Assembly (NCBI GenBank): GCA_948762645.1
Contig: CAQBRY010000060.1
Coordinates: 1 to 10,754, forward strand
DNA: 10,754 nt
Direction: 5' to 3'
Source of the DNA: an uncultured Eubacteriales bacterium
Lineage (GTDB): Bacteria; Bacillota; Clostridia; Oscillospirales; Acutalibacteraceae
Every line of letters begins with the position of its first letter. Positions within the stretch are counted from its first letter, which is position 1. A model generated the notes under the pieces. It saw nothing but the letters and a program-made list of their open reading frames with translations, was not told the DNA's origin and made no database searches. Below are positions 7,004-10,754 of this stretch, in pieces. The translations under genes and the position numbers were made by a program.

Positions 7004-7846
7004 ATGCAATACTTAAAAATTTCAAATGGAGTAATAATAAAAAACATTGATTCAGATATAAACTTCGAAAATACACTCGAATGCGGACAATGTTTTAGGT
7101 GGGAGAAAAAAGAAAACAAATACTATGGAGTGGTAAAAAACGAACAAATAGCAGTATATAAAAACGGATCAGATATAATACTGGAAAACACTACGATTGA
7201 AAATGCTGAAAATTTTTGGTCAAATTATTTTGATCTGAACTTTGACTATAAAAAAGTAAGACAAGATCTTGAAAACGTTCATCCCATATTTAAAAAAGCA
7301 TACAAAAATTATTTGGGAATACATATTCTAAATCAAGAACCATGGGAAACCATTTGTTCGTTTATAATATCTCAAAACAACAATATTCCAAGGATTAAAA
7401 AAATCATTAATTCCTTGTGTACTATTTTCGGAGAAAAAATAGAAAATACAAATTTCTATGCATTCCCAGGCCATAAAACAATAAGCAAATTAACTCTTGA
7501 AGACCTTAGTCCGATAAAATGCGGATTTAGAGCAAAATATATCTTAGATGCCGCTAAAAAAATTAGTTCGGGGGAAATCGATTTAGAAAATATAAAAAAT
7601 AAAAATATAGAGGAATCACGGGAAATGCTAATGAAAATAAAAGGAGTAGGGCCAAAAATTGCAGAATGCATACTTCTTTATTCATATCATAAACTGGAAT
7701 GCTTCCCTATGGACGTTTGGATGAAAAAAATTATGAGTAAAATATTTAAAAATCAGAACATAGATATATTTGGTAAGTATCCAGGTATAGCTCAGCAGTA
7801 TTTATATCATTACGTCAGAAACAATCCTAGCTCTCTAAATATTTGA
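7004..7846 (+). CDS. ogg: 8-oxoguanine DNA glycosylase, OGG1-like (HhH-GPD bifunctional glycosylase/lyase)
   Basis: This base-excision-repair enzyme removes oxidised guanine and nicks the abasic site. The 280-residue protein has an OGG-type N-terminal domain with LECGQCFRW (26-33, compare the LxxGQxFRW signature of OGG1). The HhH-GPD domain follows, with ISQNNNI (122-128). The helix-hairpin-helix KGVGPKIAECI (213-223) supplies the predicted Schiff-base Lys218, and FPMDVW (234-239) supplies catalytic Asp237. These correspond to Lys249 and Asp268 of human OGG1. The ATG follows AAGGAAG by 9 bases. It is the last gene of the operon that begins with the EamA pair. Its final 20 bp overlap the end of birA, which runs the other way. 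Activity on 8-oxoguanine is inferred from the family; the catalytic residues are present. Confidence 0.93.
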   Translation: MQYLKISNGVIIKNIDSDINFENTLECGQCFRWEKKENKYYGVVKNEQIAVYKNGSDIILENTTIENAENFWSNYFDLNFDYKKVRQDLENVHPIFKKAYKNYLGIHILNQEPWETICSFIISQNNNIPRIKKIINSLCTIFGEKIENTNFYAFPGHKTISKLTLEDLSPIKCGFRAKYILDAAKKISSGEIDLENIKNKNIEESREMLMKIKGVGPKIAECILLYSYHKLECFPMDVWMKKIMSKIFKNQNIDIFGKYPGIAQQYLYHYVRNNPSSLNI

Positions 7847-8648
7847 GCTTATAGCTGGAATTAAGATTTATTATGTCATTATTATGAGTCATGATCATTA
7901 ACTCGCCCGTATTAGATATATCTATAATTTTTCCATATTTAGGCACCTCCCCTTCATCATAAAAAATTACTTTCCTATTAATACTAATACAGCTACTTTT
8001 ATATTTTTTTATAAGATCCTCTATACCAGGTCCGTTTTCACAAAGATAAAGTTCCAATTTATTTAAAATTTCACTAATAATTTTTTCCCTGCTAAAATAC
8101 CTCCCTTTTTCTAAATAAAGAGAAGTTGCACTATTTTTTAATCTATCTGAAAAATTATAAGAATTAATGTTGATACCAATTCCTATTATTAAATTATCGT
8201 AATTTCCAAAACTTAAATTTTCACAAAGTATACCAGATATTTTTTTATCATTTATATAAATATCGTTAGGCCACTTCATTTTAACGTCCAAACACGTAAC
8301 CTTTCTCAAAACATTCATAACAACAACACCAACTATCAAAGTAAGAATCGGTGAGCAAAAAGAAGAATTAGAAATCAATAATGACAGGCAAATGTTTTCC
8401 ATTTCTCCTGACTCCCATACTCTCGATTTCATTCTTCCCCTTCCACTAGTTTGCTTGTCCGATAAAAATACGTCTCCATTTTTTGCTAAACCATCATTTA
8501 AGTATCTTTTAGCAACGTCATTTGTAGAATCAATACAAAATTTATATATTAGTCTACTGCCTATAAAATTTGTAATTAAACTAGAAGATATATCTTCTAA
8601 ACACAATCTTTTTTTAAAATAATCAGGCTTAAAAAATATTTCCATCAT
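7827..8648 (-). CDS. birA: Biotin--[acetyl-CoA-carboxylase] ligase, monofunctional (no DNA-binding domain)
   Basis: This enzyme makes biotinyl-AMP and attaches biotin to a Lys of carrier proteins such as the acetyl-CoA carboxylase subunit. The 273 residues contain the catalytic core: IDSTND (39-44), the adenylate-binding loop TSGRGR (67-72), KWPNDI (125-130), KISGIL (136-141, including the biotin-site Lys) and GIGIN (156-160). A small C-terminal beta domain (about 225-270) follows. The helix-turn-helix found at the N-terminus of E. coli and B. subtilis BirA is missing. The protein begins near the linker (PDYFKKRLCLEDI), and only 86 bp separate it from rpmB, so there is no room for it. It should therefore not repress biotin genes itself. 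Two ATGs stand in tandem; the second (8645) is better spaced from the AAGGGTG site. It ends inside the ogg coding end. Confidence 0.95.
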   Translation of the reverse strand: MMEIFFKPDYFKKRLCLEDISSSLITNFIGSRLIYKFCIDSTNDVAKRYLNDGLAKNGDVFLSDKQTSGRGRMKSRVWESGEMENICLSLLISNSSFCSPILTLIVGVVVMNVLRKVTCLDVKMKWPNDIYINDKKISGILCENLSFGNYDNLIIGIGININSYNFSDRLKNSATSLYLEKGRYFSREKIISEILNKLELYLCENGPGIEDLIKKYKSSCISINRKVIFYDEGEVPKYGKIIDISNTGELMIMTHNNDIINLNSSYKLKYLES

Positions 8649-8655
8649 AACACCC

Positions 8656-8684
8656 TTGAAATTTATAAAAATATTTGGTAAGAT
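8656..8684 (+). promoter_or_regulatory. Promoter of rpmB
   Basis: TTGAAA (8656-8661), a 17-bp spacer and TAAGAT (8679-8684), with TGG directly before the -10, form a strong extended -10 promoter. The start point should be near 8691. A leader of about 44 bases leads to the AAGGGG ribosome binding site (8720-8725). Confidence 0.75.
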
Positions 8685-8686
8685 AT

Positions 8687-8716
8687 AGTATACGTAATAT
8701 ATTTATAATAATACAA
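8687..8716 (-). promoter_or_regulatory. Putative promoter of birA, interlocked with the rpmB promoter
   Basis: On the minus strand TTGTAT (8716-8711) and TATACT (8692-8687) are 18 bp apart. The predicted start is near 8680, leaving a leader of about 30 bases before the birA ATG. Its -10 is only 2 bp from the rpmB -10, so two polymerases could not sit there together. Confidence 0.55.
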
Positions 8717-8734
8717 GTTAAGGGGAAAATTTAA

Positions 8735-8917
8735 ATGGCTAAATGTGAAATATGTAATAAAAGTGTGTCTTTTGGAATAAAAGTATCTCATTCACATAGA
8801 AGATCAAATCGCATGTGGAAGCCTAATATAAAACGTATTAGAACTACTGTAAACGGAGTTAGAAAAAGAATGCATATATGTACAAGGTGTTTACGTTCAG
8901 GTACAAAAAGTGCTTAA
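8735..8917 (+). CDS. rpmB: 50S ribosomal protein L28 (zinc-type)
   Basis: L28 is a small basic protein of the large ribosomal subunit. The 60-residue sequence is full length for the short bacterial form and shows the typical KPNIKRIRT (29-37) and VRKRMHICTRCLRSG (42-56) stretches. It keeps two Cys pairs, Cys4/Cys7 (CEIC) and Cys49/Cys52 (CTRC). It therefore belongs to the zinc-binding C+ type, not the cysteine-free paralogue expressed under zinc limitation in some bacteria. The ATG has a good AAGGGG site 9 bases upstream. It is a single-gene unit, with its own extended -10 promoter upstream and an intrinsic terminator directly after the stop. It is divergent from birA. Confidence 0.98.
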   Translation: MAKCEICNKSVSFGIKVSHSHRRSNRMWKPNIKRIRTTVNGVRKRMHICTRCLRSGTKSA

Positions 8918-8918
8918 T

Positions 8919-8951
8919 AAAATGTTCCGGTTTTTAGCCGGAGCATTTTTT
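8919..8951 (+). terminator. Intrinsic terminator of rpmB
   Basis: ATGTTCCGG (8922-8930) pairs with CCGGAGCAT (8938-8946) through nine base pairs including one G-U, around a 7-base loop. Flanking A residues before the stem pair with the T-run that follows (8946-8951). It begins right after the rpmB stop codon. Confidence 0.93.
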
Positions 8952-9077
8952 CATTATATTTACCTATTAATCAATCTATGAGCAATAAAATTTAATAAAT
9001 TAAAAAAATTTAAACCTATTTAAAATAATTAAATATTAGAATAATACTATTAACATCTAGCATATAAATACCCTAGA

Positions 9078-9094
9078 TATATTTCTGAAATATA
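9078..9094. repeat. Small perfect inverted repeat just upstream of the S1-protein ribosome binding site
   Basis: TATATTTC (9078-9085) and GAAATATA (9087-9094) are exact reverse complements around one T. A second pair, ATCTAG (9055-9060) and CTAGAT (9073-9078), flanks it on the left. Both lie in the 5' leader or promoter region of the S1-domain gene. As RNA the hairpin would be weak, so an operator is as likely as a structure. In sequence this AT-rich it may also be chance. Confidence 0.4.
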
Positions 9095-9097
9095 AAT

Positions 9098-9103
9098 GGA
9101 GGG
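9098..9103 (+). promoter_or_regulatory. Ribosome binding site that fixes the S1-protein start at 9111
   Basis: GGAGGG is 7 bases before ATG 9111. The in-frame ATG at 9096 overlaps this site and has no purine-rich stretch of its own, so the codons 9096-9110 are most likely not translated. Confidence 0.85.
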
Positions 9104-9110
9104 TACAAAA

Positions 9111-10058
9111 ATGATAGATTTTCATCCTGAAGGACAGTTAATTTTAAAACAAGAAAATAAAACTTTTTTATCAAGTCCTTCAAATCTCGCAGACGCATAT
9201 AAAAACAACAAAATATTAGAGGCTAAAGCAATAATGTGTGATAGTAATCACAATTTAATTATAGATCTAAACTGTATGAAAGGAATAATACCAAGGGATG
9301 AAGGAGCTATAGGAATAAAAGAAGGATCTGTAAGGGATATAGCTGTAATATCCAAAGTCAACCGTCCTGTTTGCTTCACAATTACAAAATTTGAAAAAGA
9401 TCCGTCAGGAAAAGACGTCGCTATACTATCAAGAAGAGAAGCACAGGAAATATGTAATGAAAAATACATATCAAAACTAGTCCCCGGCGACATAATATCA
9501 GCCAAAATAACACATATAGAAGCATTTGGAGTGTTTGTAGATATAGGATGCGGAATAATATCCTTTTTACCTATAGATTCTATATCCGTCTCAAGGATTT
9601 CTCATCCAAATGAAAGATTTGTGGTAGGAATGGACATAAAAGTAATCGTCAAGTCTTTAGAAAATAATAGAATCAACCTTACTCATAAAGAATTACTTGG
9701 TACTTGGGAAGAAAATGCATCATTATTTTCAATAGGAGAAACAGTATCAGGAACCATAAGATCAGTGGAAGATTACGGAGCTTTTATAGAGCTAACGCCT
9801 AATTTAGCAGGTCTTTCCGAAATAAAAAGAGGAATACAAACAGGTCAACAAGCCAGCGTATATATTAAAAATATAATCCCTGAAAAAATGAAAATCAAAT
9901 TAGTAATAATTGATACTTTTGACTTTCATAATGTCCCCTCTTCTCCAAAATATTTCTATACACAAAATCATATTGATAAATTTACATACTCCCCTGAAAG
10001 CAGTAGCAAAACTATACAAACTATATTTTCAGATTTAGTCACAGCAAACTCTCATTAA
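9111..10058 (+). CDS. S1 RNA-binding-domain protein (three S1-type repeats)
   Basis: This is probably a cytoplasmic RNA-binding protein that acts in translation or RNA metabolism. From the chosen start it has 315 residues. An N-terminal S1-like repeat lies at about 33-108, with DLNCMKGIIPRDEGA (52-66) and ending in LSRREAQ. A second S1 repeat at about 124-194 includes VPGDIISAKITHIEAFGVFV, with CGIISFLP and SRISHP following. A third is at about 209-268, including GETVSGTIRSVEDYGAFIEL. This order resembles the first repeats of ribosomal protein S1, but the protein is shorter than typical RpsA. Similar stand-alone proteins beginning with PEGQL are, as I recall, widespread in Clostridia and often labelled S1-like. 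The last 45 or so residues are not repeat-like. It follows the rpmB terminator, so it needs its own promoter, which I cannot place with confidence. It converges on the amidohydrolase gene. Confidence 0.85.
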   Translation: MIDFHPEGQLILKQENKTFLSSPSNLADAYKNNKILEAKAIMCDSNHNLIIDLNCMKGIIPRDEGAIGIKEGSVRDIAVISKVNRPVCFTITKFEKDPSGKDVAILSRREAQEICNEKYISKLVPGDIISAKITHIEAFGVFVDIGCGIISFLPIDSISVSRISHPNERFVVGMDIKVIVKSLENNRINLTHKELLGTWEENASLFSIGETVSGTIRSVEDYGAFIELTPNLAGLSEIKRGIQTGQQASVYIKNIIPEKMKIKLVIIDTFDFHNVPSSPKYFYTQNHIDKFTYSPESSSKTIQTIFSDLVTANSH

Positions 10059-10106
10059 TTTATAAGAAACATTATTAAGTTAAGTTATTGTTAAATGAAT
10101 TTACAT

Positions 10107-10754
10107 TTATTTATTATTATTTACAACCTTTCCATCACATATAATAATTTTAGGACTATTCCCAATTATAAACGGATCATTTTCAAAAACTAAAATATCC
10201 GCGTCTTTTCCTACATCCAAAGAACCAACATATTTATCTATACCGCAAATTTCAGCTGGATTAATAGTTATAGACCTTATAGCTTGCATTCGGTCCATAC
10301 CGTTAGCTATTGCGAGGGCGGTATAGATATTAAGATATTGTATCGGGGTTTCTGGATGATCAGTTGTAATAGAGGTTTTAAGTCCAGACTTTGAAATTTT
10401 AGATATAGATTTAATATTTGCATTTATTAATTCAGGTTTTGACCTATCACAAATCAAGGGTCCAAGCAATATATCAACTTTTTCTTTTAAAAGATCATCT
10501 GTTATTTTATAAGCCTCTGTACCATGAACAATTACGCACTTAATACCAAATTCCTTACAAATTCTTAGTGCAGTAAAAATGTCATCAGCCCTATGGGCAT
10601 GAAAATGAGCAGATATTTCTCCTTTTAAAAGAGGAATTAAAGCTTCATACTTATCTTCATAGTCATTATAATCAAAACTCTTTTTACTTCTATTTTTAAG
10701 ATATATTTTAGATTTAAAAAGCATTTCTCTTATAGCACAAGCTACTCCCATACG
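10107..10754 (-). CDS. Amidohydrolase (imidazolonepropionase-like), C-terminal part, 5' end outside window
   Basis: This is a metal-dependent hydrolase of the amidohydrolase superfamily; the substrate is not known. Only the C-terminal 215 or so residues are visible. The frame is still open at the edge, where a CGT codon (Arg) precedes the first visible Met, matching the family's RMG(V/T)A-type stretch, so that Met is internal and not the start. The visible part holds the AHFHAHRADD motif (His51 and His53, counting from that Met), a later metal or active-site His in VHGTEA (His76), and the catalytic Asp in TTDHPETP (Asp131). The closing composite-domain segment includes INPAEICGIDKYVGSLDVG followed by KDADILVF. 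The first HxH pair would lie in the missing part. It is convergent with the S1-domain gene, with 48 bp between stop codons and no clear terminator. Confidence 0.9.
   Translation of the reverse strand, partial: RMGVACAIREMLFKSKIYLKNRSKKSFDYNDYEDKYEALIPLLKGEISAHFHAHRADDIFTALRICKEFGIKCVIVHGTEAYKITDDLLKEKVDILLGPLICDRSKPELINANIKSISKISKSGLKTSITTDHPETPIQYLNIYTALAIANGMDRMQAIRSITINPAEICGIDKYVGSLDVGKDADILVFENDPFIIGNSPKIIICDGKVVNNNK

Noticed and set aside
7828..7849. AGCTC...GAGCT inverted repeat at the ogg/birA junction as a bidirectional terminator
   Set aside because: The arms pair over only 5 bp and no T-run follows on either strand.
8649..8734. BirA operator upstream of birA or rpmB
   Set aside because: Only a GTTAAGG half-site-like stretch is present, it coincides with the rpmB ribosome binding site, and this BirA has no DNA-binding domain.
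9096..9110. Upstream ATG as the start of the S1-domain protein
   Set aside because: These codons contain the GGAGGG ribosome binding site that serves the ATG at 9111.
10059..10106. AT-rich imperfect repeat between the S1 gene and the amidohydrolase as a terminator
   Set aside because: The arms have mismatches, hold almost no G or C, and lack a downstream T-run. I see nothing definite in this gap.
10107..10751. Complete amidohydrolase starting at the first visible Met
   Set aside because: The open frame continues to the window edge, the preceding Arg fits the family motif, and the first metal-binding HxH is missing, so the gene is truncated by the window.

Overview
The window is strongly AT-rich, with many ATA, AAA and AAT codons, tight gene packing and purine-rich ribosome binding sites. 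The gene content (a cdaA-cdaR pair, NAD-dependent DNA ligase, a cysteine-bearing L28, a stand-alone S1-repeat protein, an OGG-type glycosylase) points to a low-GC Gram-positive of the class Clostridia. That placement is inferred from gene families and composition; no rRNA is present to confirm it.

Layout. (1) Left block, minus strand (1-4368): cdaA and cdaR overlap by 4 bp (ATGA), then ligA follows 30 bp later. After a 101-bp AT-rich gap comes the start of an unidentified, very acidic protein cut by the window edge. That gap holds a perfect 17-bp-arm palindrome directly upstream of the partial gene's ribosome binding site. (2) Centre, plus strand (4539-7846): a probable four-gene operon from an extended -10 promoter. 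It encodes two overlapping paralogous EamA/DMT transporters, a GNAT acetyltransferase starting at TTG, and an 8-oxoguanine-type DNA glycosylase. (3) birA (minus, 7827-8648) converges on the glycosylase gene with a 20-bp overlap of coding ends. It diverges from rpmB (plus, 8735-8917) through interlocked promoters. rpmB ends in a clear intrinsic terminator. (4) Right end: a three-repeat S1-domain protein (plus, 9111-10058) converges on the C-terminal part of an amidohydrolase (minus) that runs off the window.

Functionally this is mostly chromosomal housekeeping: c-di-AMP synthesis and its membrane partner, DNA ligation and base-excision repair, protein biotinylation and translation. The EamA pair and the GNAT enzyme are the accessory element. 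No intergenic gap exceeds 300 bp. I see no tRNA, rRNA, CRISPR array, insertion sequence, phage gene or attachment site.

I do not see a convincing new multi-gene system. The points most worth a second look are the palindrome with the acidic partial gene at the left end, the linkage of ligA to cdaAR with no glmM next to it, and the diverged second EamA copy, which lacks an Arg present in its partner.
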